DNA from: Massilia sp. IC2-477
Lineage (GTDB): Bacteria; Pseudomonadota; Gammaproteobacteria; Burkholderiales; Burkholderiaceae_D
Assembly: GCF_020707265.1 (NCBI RefSeq)
Contig: NZ_JAJFEQ010000002.1
Coordinates: 558,001-622,000 of the forward strand
Direction of reading: 5' to 3'
Length of the DNA stretch: 64,000 bases
The notes under the pieces were generated by a model, which saw only the letters and a program-made list of their open reading frames with translations, did no database searches and was not told the origin of the DNA. Below, piece by piece: positions 1-8,391 of the stretch (the first letter of the stretch is position 1; the number at the start of each line of letters is the position of its first letter). Position numbers and translations under genes: made by a program.

Positions 1-106
1 GCGCGATCGCGACCGCGCGCTTGGCCTTGCCCTGGCCGACCACGTGCTTGTCCAGCTCCGAGACGATCTCGGGGGGCGTCATGTTCATGATGGGGGACTG
101 GTTCAT
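1..106 (-). CDS. hslU: ATP-dependent protease ATPase subunit HslU, N-terminal fragment
   Basis: Only the first 35 codons lie in the window. The reverse strand reads [20 protein letters not shown] and then [15 protein letters not shown], the typical start of HslU (ClpY), the AAA+ unfoldase that feeds proteins to the HslV peptidase. The ATG at 106 overlaps the hslV stop in an ATGA (103-106), so the two are translationally coupled in the standard hslVU order. The Walker motifs lie beyond the window edge. Confidence 0.93.
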   Translation of the reverse strand, partial: MNQSPIMNMTPPEIVSELDKHVVGQGKAKRAVAIA

Positions 107-639
107 TCCAGGGTCTCGATGATGTGGTTCAGGTTGGTGTAGATGCACAGCTCGCCCGCGATGGTGAGCGATTTCTTGACGACCTCCGCGGGCGCCATGT
201 CGGTGTTCTCGTACAGGGCCTTGGCAGCCGACTGCGCGTACACGCCGCCCGAGCCGATCGCGCCGATGCCGTCGGTCGGCTCGAGCACGTCGCCGTTGCC
301 GGTGATGATCAGGGTCACTTCCTTGTCGGCGACCAGCAGCATGGCCTCGAGCTTGCTCAGCATGCGGTCGGTGCGCCAGTCCTTGGCCAGTTCGACCGAG
401 GCGCGCATCAGGTTGCCCTGGTGCTTTTCCAGCTTGGCTTCAAAGCGGTCGAGCAGGGTGAAGGCATCGGCGGTGGCGCCGGCGAATCCGCACAGGACCT
501 TGCCCTGGTACAGCTTGCGCACCTTGCGCGCCGAGCCCTTCATGACGACGTTGCCCAGCGTGACCTGGCCATCGCCGCCCAGCGCGACCTGACTGCCGCG
601 CCTCACACTGACGATGGTGGTGCCGTGAAATTGTTCCAT
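103..639 (-). CDS. hslV: ATP-dependent protease peptidase subunit HslV
   Basis: This 178-residue protein has the full length of HslV (ClpQ), the proteasome-like threonine peptidase of the cytoplasmic HslUV heat-shock protease. Residues 6-12 read GTTIVSV. Removal of the short propeptide should expose Thr7 as the catalytic nucleophile, as in the family. The core motifs GGDGQVTLG and the glycine-rich IGSGGVYA are present. A GAGG ribosome-binding site lies six bases before the ATG. The gene is coupled to hslU by a 4-base overlap and follows a sigma-32-like promoter, which fits heat-shock control. Confidence 0.97.
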   Translation of the reverse strand: MEQFHGTTIVSVRRGSQVALGGDGQVTLGNVVMKGSARKVRKLYQGKVLCGFAGATADAFTLLDRFEAKLEKHQGNLMRASVELAKDWRTDRMLSKLEAMLLVADKEVTLIITGNGDVLEPTDGIGAIGSGGVYAQSAAKALYENTDMAPAEVVKKSLTIAGELCIYTNLNHIIETLE

Positions 640-669
640 TTTTAGCCTCGTGGTTGTCTAGCCACCCGC

Positions 670-697
670 AGATGGGGTGAGTGCATTAAATTGCAAG
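670..697 (-). promoter_or_regulatory. Putative sigma-32 (heat-shock) promoter of hslVU
   Basis: On the minus strand CTTGCAA (697-691) is followed after exactly 13 bases by CCCCATCT (677-670). The sigma-32 consensus is CTTGAAA, 11-16 bases, CCCCATNT. Initiation would fall near 664, leaving a leader of about 25 bases before the hslV ATG at 639. hslVU is a known sigma-32 target in E. coli, so the placement agrees with the gene. Confidence 0.75.
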
Positions 698-741
698 ACA
701 AGCGCGGCTAAAAACTGTCGCGCAGGAAAAACGGTCGATGT

Positions 742-2025
742 TCAGTAACGGTGCGGGTAGAGCCGCAGGCTGTCCCGCAGTTTCCCGGTCTCCTGTCCGT
801 ATCCGAGCAGGCGCAGCAGCGCTGCCGCCAGGTGGTTCAGCTCGCGCAGCTCGACGCGGCGTCCTTGCTCCGTATGCACGCGCAAGCGGCCCTGCAGGGC
901 GGTGGCGCAGGCATAGTCCATGCGCGCCAGGCGCGAGCAGTCCAGCACCAGCAGATCGCGCCCGGCGGCATAGGCATCGATGGCGTCGAGCAGGGCCGCG
1001 CAGTCGCCGGTTGCCAGCGCCGGCAGCAGGAAGCGGTCGCCGCTGCCCGTCGCCGGCGCCGCGGTCGACACGCGCTTTGGCGCTTCGAAGGAGGGCGGCG
1101 AGACCTCGAAGGTGACGCAGTAATCCATCGCCGACTCTTCGAAATCCTTTTCGCGGTTCGACAGTAGCAGCAGCTCGAGCAGCAGCAGCCAGGGCGCCTC
1201 GCCGGAAGCGCGATCGCCCACCGCCAGCATGGGCCGCAGGGTCGTCATCAGGGTGTCGGCGCCGGCCAGCACCAGCTCGCGTCCTTCCTTGCGCAGCGTC
1301 TGCAGGGCCTGCAGCAGCTGGGCGCAGCCCGCGGCGTCGGCGCTGCGTACCGCGCCCAGCTCGATGCGCACCAGCGGCGCGTTCGATGCCAGCAGGCGCG
1401 CCAGGCGCGGGGCGATGGACTCGTCGAGCACGGGGCAGAGGCTTTCGGTGGCGGCCACGCCGGCCGATTGCGGCGTGCCGGGGCCGGGCAGGAGCGGCTG
1501 CCAGGCCGGCGGCGAGGTTTCGAAGTGGCTGGCGTAGTCGATCGCGATGCTCTCGAAGGCCGCTTCCTGGCCGGTGGCCTGGTACAGGTCGAACAGCATC
1601 CACCATGGCAGGCGTTCGTGGCGGCCGAAGTCCTGCAGGCTGTCGCGCAGCAGGCTTTCGGCGGCCGCGGCCTGGCCGTTGGCGTACAGGATGGCGCTTT
1701 CCTCGACGGCCGGCGCGCTGGCGGGCAGGGCGGCGGCGTCGGGCAGTTCCTCGGCGGGCACTGCCTGCGGGGCCGCAGGGGCAGCCGCGGCCGGGTGGCG
1801 CGCCGCGCTGCCCCAGGCCGGCTCGTCATCGAAAATGTCGGAGGCCATCGCCAGCTCGATCTCGTCGATCTTGGCGGCGGTGGCGCGGGCGATGGCGCGC
1901 TGGCGCTCCCGTTCAGCCTCGCTGTCCAGGCGCGAAGGCTCGCCCGCGCGCAGGCGCGTGTCCAGCACGACGAGCTCCGCGTCTGCCGGATCGCTTTTTT
2001 TCTTCAGGAAGGAGAACAGCCCCAT
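742..2025 (-). CDS. Two-STAS-domain protein of unknown role
   Basis: This 427-residue soluble protein begins MGLFSFLKKKSDP and has no signal peptide or membrane segment. Two halves resemble each other. Each carries a short conserved phrase (DYASHFETSPPAW near 165, DYCVTFEVSPPSF near 300) and a STAS-like segment (about 200-270 and 325-410) with the typical alternating hydrophobic strands and a SADAAGC or ARMDYAC turn. STAS domains act in partner binding, for example as anti-anti-sigma factors. The linker at 75-115 is Ala/Pro-rich. It lies about 100 bp upstream of hslV on the same strand but probably in a separate transcript. The function is not recognised. Confidence 0.75.
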   Translation of the reverse strand: MGLFSFLKKKSDPADAELVVLDTRLRAGEPSRLDSEAERERQRAIARATAAKIDEIELAMASDIFDDEPAWGSAARHPAAAAPAAPQAVPAEELPDAAALPASAPAVEESAILYANGQAAAAESLLRDSLQDFGRHERLPWWMLFDLYQATGQEAAFESIAIDYASHFETSPPAWQPLLPGPGTPQSAGVAATESLCPVLDESIAPRLARLLASNAPLVRIELGAVRSADAAGCAQLLQALQTLRKEGRELVLAGADTLMTTLRPMLAVGDRASGEAPWLLLLELLLLSNREKDFEESAMDYCVTFEVSPPSFEAPKRVSTAAPATGSGDRFLLPALATGDCAALLDAIDAYAAGRDLLVLDCSRLARMDYACATALQGRLRVHTEQGRRVELRELNHLAAALLRLLGYGQETGKLRDSLRLYPHRY

Positions 2026-2186
2026 GGTCCCCGCGAATCAATAGTTACCTACACACCTGCTCGGCACGAACAGGACGGTAGCACGGCTGCGCGCGGCACG
2101 TGCTGCGCACACGCGCTTCACGCACGCCGTCCGCTAGTGTATCCGATGGGAAACAAAAGATATGCACGCCAGGTATTGGCGCGCAT

Positions 2187-2220
2187 AAAAAAAGCATGCG
2201 CCTTGCGGTGCATGCTTTTC
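2187..2220 (-). terminator. Rho-independent terminator of dksA
   Basis: The arms 2190-2199 and 2210-2219 form a perfect 10-bp stem (AAAAGCATGC with GCATGCTTTT). On the minus strand it is followed by a run of T. It starts about 20 bp after the dksA stop codon. Confidence 0.85.
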
Positions 2221-2238
2221 TTGTGGAGGAGGGAAGAA

Positions 2239-2691
2239 TCAGTCGCCGTACAGCTTCTGCTTCAGTTCGCGGCGCTGCTGGGCTTCCAGCGACAGGGTCG
2301 CGGTCGGGCGGGCGATCAGGCGCGCAACGCCGATCGGTTCGCCGGTTTCGTCGCACCAGCCGTACTCGCCGTTCTCGATGGCCTGCAGCGATTGCTGGAC
2401 CTTCTTGAGCAGCTTGCGTTCACGGTCGCGGGTACGCAGTTCCAGCGCGTGTTCTTCTTCGATGGTCGCGCGGTCGGCCGGGTCCGGCACCAGCACGGTC
2501 TCGCGCAGGTGTTCCGTGGTCTCGCCGGCATTTTTCAGCAGCTCTTTCTCGAGCTCTTGCAGGCGGTTACGGAAGAACGCCAGCTGTGCCGGATTCATGT
2601 AGTCGTCGTCGCTCATCGCCCGAATTTCTTCTTCCGTCAGAAGGCGTTCTTCGAGCTGCGCGGCGGTATTCGGTTTCGTTGTTTTAGTCAT
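2239..2691 (-). CDS. dksA: RNA polymerase-binding transcription factor DksA (zinc-cysteine-poor type)
   Basis: The 150-residue protein matches DksA in length and layout. A coiled coil (about 33-105) carries the functional tip DPADRATIEEE at 70-80, with the Asp and Ala that contact polymerase. A degenerate zinc-finger region and a C-terminal helix ending KQKLYGD follow. DksA works with ppGpp in the RNA polymerase secondary channel to control rRNA and amino-acid genes. Of the four zinc-finger cysteines only Cys113 is kept. The other positions are Thr116, Ser134 and Ala137, so no classical Zn site can form. The gene has its own terminator and lies downstream of a CobW-type GTPase. Confidence 0.96.
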   Translation of the reverse strand: MTKTTKPNTAAQLEERLLTEEEIRAMSDDDYMNPAQLAFFRNRLQELEKELLKNAGETTEHLRETVLVPDPADRATIEEEHALELRTRDRERKLLKKVQQSLQAIENGEYGWCDETGEPIGVARLIARPTATLSLEAQQRRELKQKLYGD

Positions 2692-2916
2692 GATGCCTTC
2701 GATACGACAGAGGTTTTCATTTTAGCAGCAACTCAGCATTAGCACATTTGCAACTCATGCATATGTGAGCGCTGCCCGGACGGCGACCGCCGTCCTTCAC
2801 TGCCTGTCCCGACACGCCGGCTGGCGGCAGGACGATGTGCGCGGTAGCGCCGCTGCCCGCCAACCCTGTGGCAGGGCGTCAGGCGGGCCATGGCGCGCCC
2901 GCAAAACTGATGTAGT

Positions 2917-3984
2917 TTATACCAAACACTGTTCCAGTCCGCGGATAAATACGTCTTTTGGTAAATTTTTACCAATAAACACCATTTTACTGCCACGGGT
3001 TTCGTCTTCGCCCCACTTTGCTCCCAGGTCGCTGCCCATGATTTGATGCACGCCCTGGAACACGACCTTGCGGTCGGCGCCCGCCATCGAGAGCACGCCC
3101 TTGTAACGCAGCATCTGCGGGCCAAAGACCTGCACCATGCTGCCCAGGAACTGGTCGAGGCGCTCCGGATCGAAGGCGCGCTCGCTCTTGAAGACGAAGG
3201 CGGCGATGTCGTCGGTGTGGTGGCTGTGGTGGTGATCCTGGTGATTGCAGGCTTCGCCGTGGGCGTGGTCATGATCGTGGCCGCAATGCTCGCCGTGCTC
3301 ATGCTCGTGATCGTGCGCATGCTCTTCGGCGCGCAGGAAGTCCGGATCCAGCTCCAGCTTGTCGTTCAGGTTGAAGCCGCGCAGGTCCAGCACTTCCGAG
3401 ATCGGCGCACGGCCGAAGTCGCTGGTCGAGATCGGGGCGCGCGGGTTGATGCGGTGCAGACGCGATTTCAAGGCGTCGACCGCGGCCGCATCCACCAGGT
3501 CCGTTTTCGAGAGCAGGATCTTGTCGGCAAAGCCGACCTGGCGCTGGGCTTCTTCGTGCGTGTCCAGTTGCATCATGGCGTGGCGCGCGTCAACCACGGT
3601 CACCACGGCATCCAACATGTAGTTGGCGCCCACTTCTTCGTCGACGAAGAAGGTCTGGGCCACCGGACCCGGGTTGGCCAGGCCGGTGGTTTCGATGACC
3701 ACGCGATCGAAACTGATTTCGCCGGCGGCGCGCTTCTGCGCCAGGCTGGTCAGGGCGACGATCAGGTCGCCGCGCACGGTGCAGCAGATGCAGCCATTGT
3801 TCATCTCGACGATCTGCTCGCCGGTGTCGCGCACCAGGATCTCGTTGTCGATGTTTTCCTGGCCAAATTCGTTCTCGATGACCGCGATGCGCAGGCCGTG
3901 CTCCTCGTGCAGGATGCGGTTGAGGAGGGTGGTCTTGCCTGCGCCGAGAAAGCCGGTCAGGATGGTGCTTGGGATTGGTTCCAT
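2917..3984 (-). CDS. CobW/COG0523-family GTPase, putative zinc metallochaperone
   Basis: This 355-residue protein belongs to the G3E GTPase family. Visible motifs are the Walker A GFLGAGKTT at 11-19, ENEFG at 37-41, the metal-binding CICC at 65-68, ETTG at 98-101 and SKTD at 159-162. A His-rich stretch at 222-256 (HDHEHEHGEHCGHDHDH and more) precedes the C-terminal CobW domain. These proteins use GTP to deliver metal, often zinc, to client enzymes. The His-rich linker favours zinc or nickel buffering over cobalamin synthesis, and no cob genes are nearby. Downstream on the same strand is a dksA that lacks zinc ligands. No convincing Zur box was found in front of it. Confidence 0.9.
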   Translation of the reverse strand: MEPIPSTILTGFLGAGKTTLLNRILHEEHGLRIAVIENEFGQENIDNEILVRDTGEQIVEMNNGCICCTVRGDLIVALTSLAQKRAAGEISFDRVVIETTGLANPGPVAQTFFVDEEVGANYMLDAVVTVVDARHAMMQLDTHEEAQRQVGFADKILLSKTDLVDAAAVDALKSRLHRINPRAPISTSDFGRAPISEVLDLRGFNLNDKLELDPDFLRAEEHAHDHEHEHGEHCGHDHDHAHGEACNHQDHHHSHHTDDIAAFVFKSERAFDPERLDQFLGSMVQVFGPQMLRYKGVLSMAGADRKVVFQGVHQIMGSDLGAKWGEDETRGSKMVFIGKNLPKDVFIRGLEQCLV

Positions 3985-4122
3985 GTTCGCCTTGCTGTCG
4001 CTTGGGCCCGCTGTCTGCGCGGGAGAATCGGGCGATTATGCCGGATTTCGTGTTACATCACCATGAACTGTGCAGCGTCTTGACGTTGCTCAAGCTTCAC
4101 ATTGCGTCCGCCTATGTCGCGC

Positions 4123-5058
4123 TTACTTCGTTTTTGCGCGCGGATGGGCCTTGTCGTACACCGCGGCCAGGTGCTGGAAATCGAGCGCCGTATAGATCTG
4201 GGTCGACGTGATGCTCGCATGTCCGAGCAGCTCTTGCACCGCGCGCAGGTCGCCCGAGGATTGCAGCACGTGCGACGCGAACGAATGCCGCAATACGTGT
4301 GGGTGGACGTGCACCGGCGTGCCGGCGCGCAGCGCGTGCGCCTTCAGCCGGGTCTGCACGACGCGCGGCGTCATGCGGGTGCCGCGGCTTGACAGGAACA
4401 GCGCGGCGCTGCCGTCGCGGGCCACGGGGCGCACGGCCAGCCAGGCGGACAAGGCGGCGCGCGCCGGTGCGCCGACGGGCACGCGGCGCATGCGCCGGCC
4501 CTTGCCAGTGACGACCACTTCGCCGGCCTGCAGGTCCAGCCAACCAAGCGAGGCAGGTAGGCCATTGCCGCCCTCGGTATAGACCATGTCGAGCGAAACG
4601 AGTTCCGACACGCGCAGGCCGCTCGAATACAGCAGCTCGAACATGGCGCGGTCGCACAGCTCGGCCGGTTCCGGGTGCCCGTGCGCATTCGCTTCCATCA
4701 GTTGCACCGCATCGTCCACCGACAGGGCTTTCGGCAGGGTTTTCGGACGGCGCGGCGCGCGTACGCCCTCGACCGGATTGGCGCTAAGCACAAGCTGGTG
4801 CGCCAGCCAGTCGAAGAAGCCGCGCCAGCCGGACAGCTTGCGCGCGATCGAGCGCGGCGACTGGCCGCCGGCGTGCAGTTTGGCGGCGAAGCGGCGGATG
4901 TCGTGGTGGCTCAGTTTCTGCCAGTCCTCGTGGCCGGCCAGGATAGAGAGTTCCTGCAGGTCGCGCCGGTAGGCCGCGATCGTATGGGGCGAGAGCTGGC
5001 GCTGGGTGGCCAGCTCGCCCAGGTAGCGTGCGGCAAGGTCCGTCGGCGCCGCCGTCAT
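4123..5058 (-). CDS. xerC: Tyrosine recombinase XerC
   Basis: The 311-residue protein resolves chromosome dimers with XerD at dif. The N-terminal SAM-like DNA-binding domain covers about 5-95 and the catalytic domain about 110-305. All active-site residues are visible: Arg149 (SSGLRVSEL), Lys186 (TGKGRR), His254 and Arg257 (HPHVLRHSF), His280 (LLGHAS) and the nucleophile Tyr289 (TQIYT). It starts 4 bp after the stop of the DUF484 gene, an order conserved with dapF in many proteobacteria. The bulk of this core set is intact, but dapF lies 9.5 kb away. Confidence 0.96.
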   Translation of the reverse strand: MTAAPTDLAARYLGELATQRQLSPHTIAAYRRDLQELSILAGHEDWQKLSHHDIRRFAAKLHAGGQSPRSIARKLSGWRGFFDWLAHQLVLSANPVEGVRAPRRPKTLPKALSVDDAVQLMEANAHGHPEPAELCDRAMFELLYSSGLRVSELVSLDMVYTEGGNGLPASLGWLDLQAGEVVVTGKGRRMRRVPVGAPARAALSAWLAVRPVARDGSAALFLSSRGTRMTPRVVQTRLKAHALRAGTPVHVHPHVLRHSFASHVLQSSGDLRAVQELLGHASITSTQIYTALDFQHLAAVYDKAHPRAKTK

Positions 5059-5062
5059 GGGT

Positions 5063-5728
5063 TCAGGCGCGCAGCGGAGCCAGCGCGGTGCTGGCGGTGG
5101 CCGCGATGTGGACCAGGAAGTCGGTCGCCATGGTGGCCGTGAAGCGGTCGTCGTTCGGCGCGCCCAGCACCAGCATGCCGAAGGTCTTGCCCTCCATGCT
5201 CAGCGGCATCAGGACGGTCGAGCGCACCGTGGCCGGGTCGTCGAGCCAGCGTACGGCTTCGAAGTCGTTGTTCAGGCCGCAGTAAGGCGCGCGCAGGCTG
5301 GCTGCGAACAGGCGGGCGTCGTCCGACACGCCGCTGGCGAACCAGGTGTCGGCATGTTCCGGCGCCAGGTTCCACAGGCGCAGCGTGACCTGCGGCACCA
5401 TGAATTCGGTGCGCAGCGCATCGACCAGGTCGCGCGGCATGGCAGCGCCGCCCCTGGAGGCGAGCAGGGCCTGGTTCCAGGCATGGAAACGGTTGGCGAT
5501 CGCGTGGTTTTCCTCGGCGCGGCGGGTCAGTTCGGCCAGGCGCAGTTCCAGCACGCGGTACTTGTCGCGCATGACTTCCATCTGGCGCTCCTGCAGCGAC
5601 ACGGCGCGGCCGGTCAGCGGGCTCGACAGCTTCACTTGGCCCAGCAGTCCGGCGTGCTCTTCGAAGAATTGCGGGTGGTCGATGAGGTATTGGGCAACGG
5701 CGTTGGCGTCGAGTGTCTCGATGGTCAT
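5063..5728 (-). CDS. DUF484 family protein
   Basis: This 221-residue protein opens with the family hallmark VAQYLIDHPQFFEEHAGLL, followed by the SSPLTGRAVSLQERQ segment, a helical region and a GAF-like C-terminal half (VTLRLWNL, VLMPLSMEGKTFGMLVLG). Its biochemical role is unknown. In E. coli the homologue YigA lies between dapF and xerC, and here it is still directly upstream of xerC with a 4-bp gap. The start at 5728 has no clear ribosome-binding site. An in-frame ATG at 5761 preceded by AGGT would add eleven residues and is a real alternative. Confidence 0.88.
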   Translation of the reverse strand: MTIETLDANAVAQYLIDHPQFFEEHAGLLGQVKLSSPLTGRAVSLQERQMEVMRDKYRVLELRLAELTRRAEENHAIANRFHAWNQALLASRGGAAMPRDLVDALRTEFMVPQVTLRLWNLAPEHADTWFASGVSDDARLFAASLRAPYCGLNNDFEAVRWLDDPATVRSTVLMPLSMEGKTFGMLVLGAPNDDRFTATMATDFLVHIAATASTALAPLRA

Positions 5729-5791
5729 GGGAGTAGGCAGGTGAAAAAATCTATCCGTCATTTTACCTGACGGGTCAGATATCGACGGACA

Positions 5792-5820
5792 TAAAAAAAG
5801 ACGCCCCGGTGGGGCGTCTC
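5792..5820 (-). terminator. Rho-independent terminator after the first porin gene
   Basis: A GC-rich stem, AGACGCCCC paired with GGGGCGTCT, is followed on the minus strand by seven T residues. It starts about 18 bp past the porin stop and isolates the porin from the DUF484-xerC unit. Confidence 0.88.
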
Positions 5821-5837
5821 TTGGGGCCGGCAGCGCC

Positions 5838-7118
5838 TTAGAAGCGGTGGCGGATGCCGATCTGCAGCGAACGGCCGTCCGCGCCTGGGGTCTCGGTGAA
5901 GCCGCCCGGGTTGCCCGAGGTACCCGGCGAGTACTGCGCCAGGCCCTTGTTCTTGATGAAGGCTGCAACGGTGTAGACGTCGGTGCGCTTCGACAGGAAG
6001 TGGTCGTAGCCCAGCGCGTACAGGTTGGCGTCGCTGTTGGTGACGGTACGGTCGTTCTGGTGCGCGTACTGCGCCATGATGCGGCCGCTGCCCAGCTTGT
6101 AGTGTGCGCCGACCTGGTAGCTGTTGGCGTCCTGCTGGGTGTTGGCGGAGATCGCGCGGGTGAAGATGCCGCGCAGCTGAGCCTGGGTGGTCGCGGGGAT
6201 GCCCTGCTGGGTCAGGACCGGGGTCACGCCCTGGTCCCAGCCGGCGGTGTAGTCGGCGATCAGGACCGAGTTGCTGTTGCGCTGGCTGTGGAAGCCGGCG
6301 AACAGTTTCCAGGTCTCGTTCAGCTGGTAGGAGCCGCCCACGGTGGTGGTGCGCAGGCTTGGACGGTTCTGCTGGTCGTAGCCGTGGTTGTAGCCGATGC
6401 CGACGTCGAAGCCATTGGCGGTGTAGGTGACGGCGCCGGCGCGGAACTTGTTGTAGCGGCCCAGGTAGCCCGAACCCTTCGGACCGTACATGAGCGAAGC
6501 GCCGATGCCGTTCGGCAGGGCGATGCGGTACTGGATGGCTTCCTGCGAGCGGATGTCCGCGCCCAGCGCGGTGAAGCCGGCGGTGCCGCCGGTCACGTGG
6601 CCCCAGGTGCCGCCGGTGCCCGATTCAAAGGTATCGGCCTTGTTGAACACTTCGTAGCCCGGGGTGTACATGCGGCCCAGCAGGACGGCGCCTACCGGCG
6701 TGATCAGGCCGACCATCGCGGTGCGGTCGAATAGCGCGCGTTCCTGGTTGACGGCCGGGCCGCCCGGCGGCTGGATCAGGGACTGCAGGCGCGACAGGAT
6801 CGCAGGGGGGATGCCGGTCATGCCGCGCAGCAGGTAGGTGCCCGGATTGTCGTTCATCAGGGTCGGCTGCTGGGTGCCGGTGTCGAGCTCGACGCGCGCT
6901 TCCAGGTTGAAGATTGCCTTGTAGCCGTTGCCCAGGTCTTCGGTACCCTTGAAACCGATACGCGAGCCGTCGGCGCCGCCGCTGTAGATCTTGGTCGGGC
7001 CGCCCTTCTGCCACATCACGCCGGCATCGGCGATACCGTAGATCTGCACGCTGGTCTGCGCGAAGGCCGAAGTTGCGAAACAGGTGCCGAGCAGTGCGGC
7101 CAAGATACTTTTCTTCAT
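5838..7118 (-). CDS. Gram-negative general porin (OmpC-like, Porin_4 type)
   Basis: This 426-residue outer-membrane beta-barrel protein starts with a Sec signal peptide (MKKSILAALLGTCFATSAFA, then Q) and the porin opening SVQIYGIADAG. It has the conserved SRIGFKGTEDLGNGYKAIF segment and ends in IRHRF with the terminal Phe required by the BAM machinery. It should form a trimeric diffusion channel. GGAG lies seven bases before the chosen ATG. A longer reading frame upstream lacks a signal sequence and was not used. A second porin gene lies upstream on the same strand, each with its own hairpin terminator. This one is unusually long, with an extra loop region around residues 95-150. Confidence 0.93.
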   Translation of the reverse strand: MKKSILAALLGTCFATSAFAQTSVQIYGIADAGVMWQKGGPTKIYSGGADGSRIGFKGTEDLGNGYKAIFNLEARVELDTGTQQPTLMNDNPGTYLLRGMTGIPPAILSRLQSLIQPPGGPAVNQERALFDRTAMVGLITPVGAVLLGRMYTPGYEVFNKADTFESGTGGTWGHVTGGTAGFTALGADIRSQEAIQYRIALPNGIGASLMYGPKGSGYLGRYNKFRAGAVTYTANGFDVGIGYNHGYDQQNRPSLRTTTVGGSYQLNETWKLFAGFHSQRNSNSVLIADYTAGWDQGVTPVLTQQGIPATTQAQLRGIFTRAISANTQQDANSYQVGAHYKLGSGRIMAQYAHQNDRTVTNSDANLYALGYDHFLSKRTDVYTVAAFIKNKGLAQYSPGTSGNPGGFTETPGADGRSLQIGIRHRF

Positions 7119-7223
7119 TGCGTCTCCATGTAATTTGCGAACGAGCGTTTTCTTACTCGCATGCCAATATGCCATTGCTTCGGTGCACTGTACAGACTCC
7201 CAATGCAGGAGCGATAGCTGTGT

Positions 7224-7247
7224 GTAGTATCGTTGCTTAAATACTAC
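7224..7247. promoter_or_regulatory. Inverted repeat upstream of the first porin gene
   Basis: A perfect 7-bp inverted repeat (GTAGTAT and ATACTAC) with a 10-base centre lies about 105 bp upstream of the porin ATG in AT-rich DNA. The arm spacing fits a dimeric repressor operator or a small RNA hairpin. No regulator is identified. Confidence 0.4.
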
Positions 7248-7265
7248 AAAATGACTTGAAATGAT

Positions 7266-7297
7266 AAGGGCGGGCATGGTTGCCCATGTCCGCCCTT
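7266..7297 (-). terminator. Hairpin terminator after the second porin gene
   Basis: A 14-bp stem with one G-T pair, AAGGGCGGGCATGG against CCATGTCCGCCCTT, lies about 40 bp after the porin stop. The following T tract on the minus strand is weak (TTATCATTT), so efficiency is uncertain. Confidence 0.6.
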
Positions 7298-7338
7298 GTT
7301 CGCGTAGGGCCCGCAGGCCCGTACCCGGCTGTATCAGC

Positions 7339-8391
7339 TTAGAACGAGTGGTTCACGCCGACGTCGTAGTGGTTCACGGTCGACGGCAGGGCGGTCATGC
7401 CCTTCTTGCGCGATGCGTCCACGTACAGGTAGGTACGCTTCGACAGGCTGTACTCGTAGCCCAGCGAGAACTGCTTGACCTTCTGCAGGCCGTCGGTGTC
7501 CTTCTGGCCGTAACCAGCCAGGAACTTGCCCGGGCCCATGGTGTAGTTCGCGCCCAGCACCCATGCGTTGGTGTTGGCGTTGGCGAAACGGTTTTCTTCC
7601 TGGTCCTGCTTCGAGTACAGGCCCATCAGCTTCAGTTCCGGGGTGGCGGCGAACGATGCGCCGATCGACCAGACTTTCGATTCGATGGCGTTGCGCTCGT
7701 AGCCGGCCATGAAGGCTGCCGGACCGTTGTTGTAGGTGCCGGTGATCGAGAACGGGTTCGACGAAGCTTGTGCGCCGACCGGGAACTGCGGGTTGGCTGC
7801 GGTGCCGCGGCCGATCACGGCCGGGCCGCCACCGTTTTCCTTGGTGGCGACAGCAGCGTTCAGCTGGAAGCCGCTGGTGGTCGGCGAGTTGTACCAGACC
7901 GCGTTCGAGAAGCGGTTGTTCGAGTAGCCAGCCACGTCCAGCGGCTGCGAGGTGTAGCCTGCGACGGCGAGGTCGGTCCAGAAGCCGGCCGGGCTCGGCG
8001 AAGCGTGGAAGGGCTCGAAGGCGCCGACGGTTTCGTGGTACGGGGTCAGGCCGCGACCGATGCGGACCATACCGAAGTCGCCCTGCAGGCCGACGCGGCT
8101 CTGGCCCTGGAACAGCGGACGCTGGGTGCCATTGCCGCCGATTTCATTGGTGCCGGTGTCCGGCTCGTAACGCATTTCCAGTTGGAACAGTGCCTTGAGG
8201 CCGTTGCCCAGTTCTTCGGTGCCCTTGAAACCCAGGGTGTTCGAAGCGCGCTTGCCGATGTTCAGGGTCTGGCCGCTGCGCTTGATGACGCCGGCGTCGA
8301 TGGTGCCGTAGATCTGGACCGAGGTCTGTGCTTGCGCGGTGCCGGCAGCGAATGCGCCAAGCAGTGCGATAGCCATGAGGGATTGTTTCAT
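7339..8391 (-). CDS. Gram-negative general porin (OmpC-like), second copy
   Basis: This 350-residue barrel protein has a signal peptide (MKQSLMAIALLGAFAAGTAQA, cleavage before QTSVQ), the opening SVQIYGTIDAGV and the family segment LGFKGTEELGNGLKALFQLE. It ends in VNHSF with the terminal Phe. It is shorter than the neighbouring porin and is probably the more typical housekeeping porin. AAGGA lies about ten bases before the ATG. The leader contains a strong hairpin (8422-8466). The two tandem genes are separate paralogues, and alternative expression under different osmotic or nutrient conditions is plausible but not shown. Confidence 0.94.
   Translation of the reverse strand: MKQSLMAIALLGAFAAGTAQAQTSVQIYGTIDAGVIKRSGQTLNIGKRASNTLGFKGTEELGNGLKALFQLEMRYEPDTGTNEIGGNGTQRPLFQGQSRVGLQGDFGMVRIGRGLTPYHETVGAFEPFHASPSPAGFWTDLAVAGYTSQPLDVAGYSNNRFSNAVWYNSPTTSGFQLNAAVATKENGGGPAVIGRGTAANPQFPVGAQASSNPFSITGTYNNGPAAFMAGYERNAIESKVWSIGASFAATPELKLMGLYSKQDQEENRFANANTNAWVLGANYTMGPGKFLAGYGQKDTDGLQKVKQFSLGYEYSLSKRTYLYVDASRKKGMTALPSTVNHYDVGVNHSF

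Noticed and set aside
639..714. Inverted repeat TTTTTAGCC and GGCTAAAAA around the hslV leader
   Set aside because: The 9-bp arms are 58 bases apart, one arm overlaps the hslV start codon and the other lies upstream of the predicted promoter, so they cannot pair in the mRNA. Probably chance.
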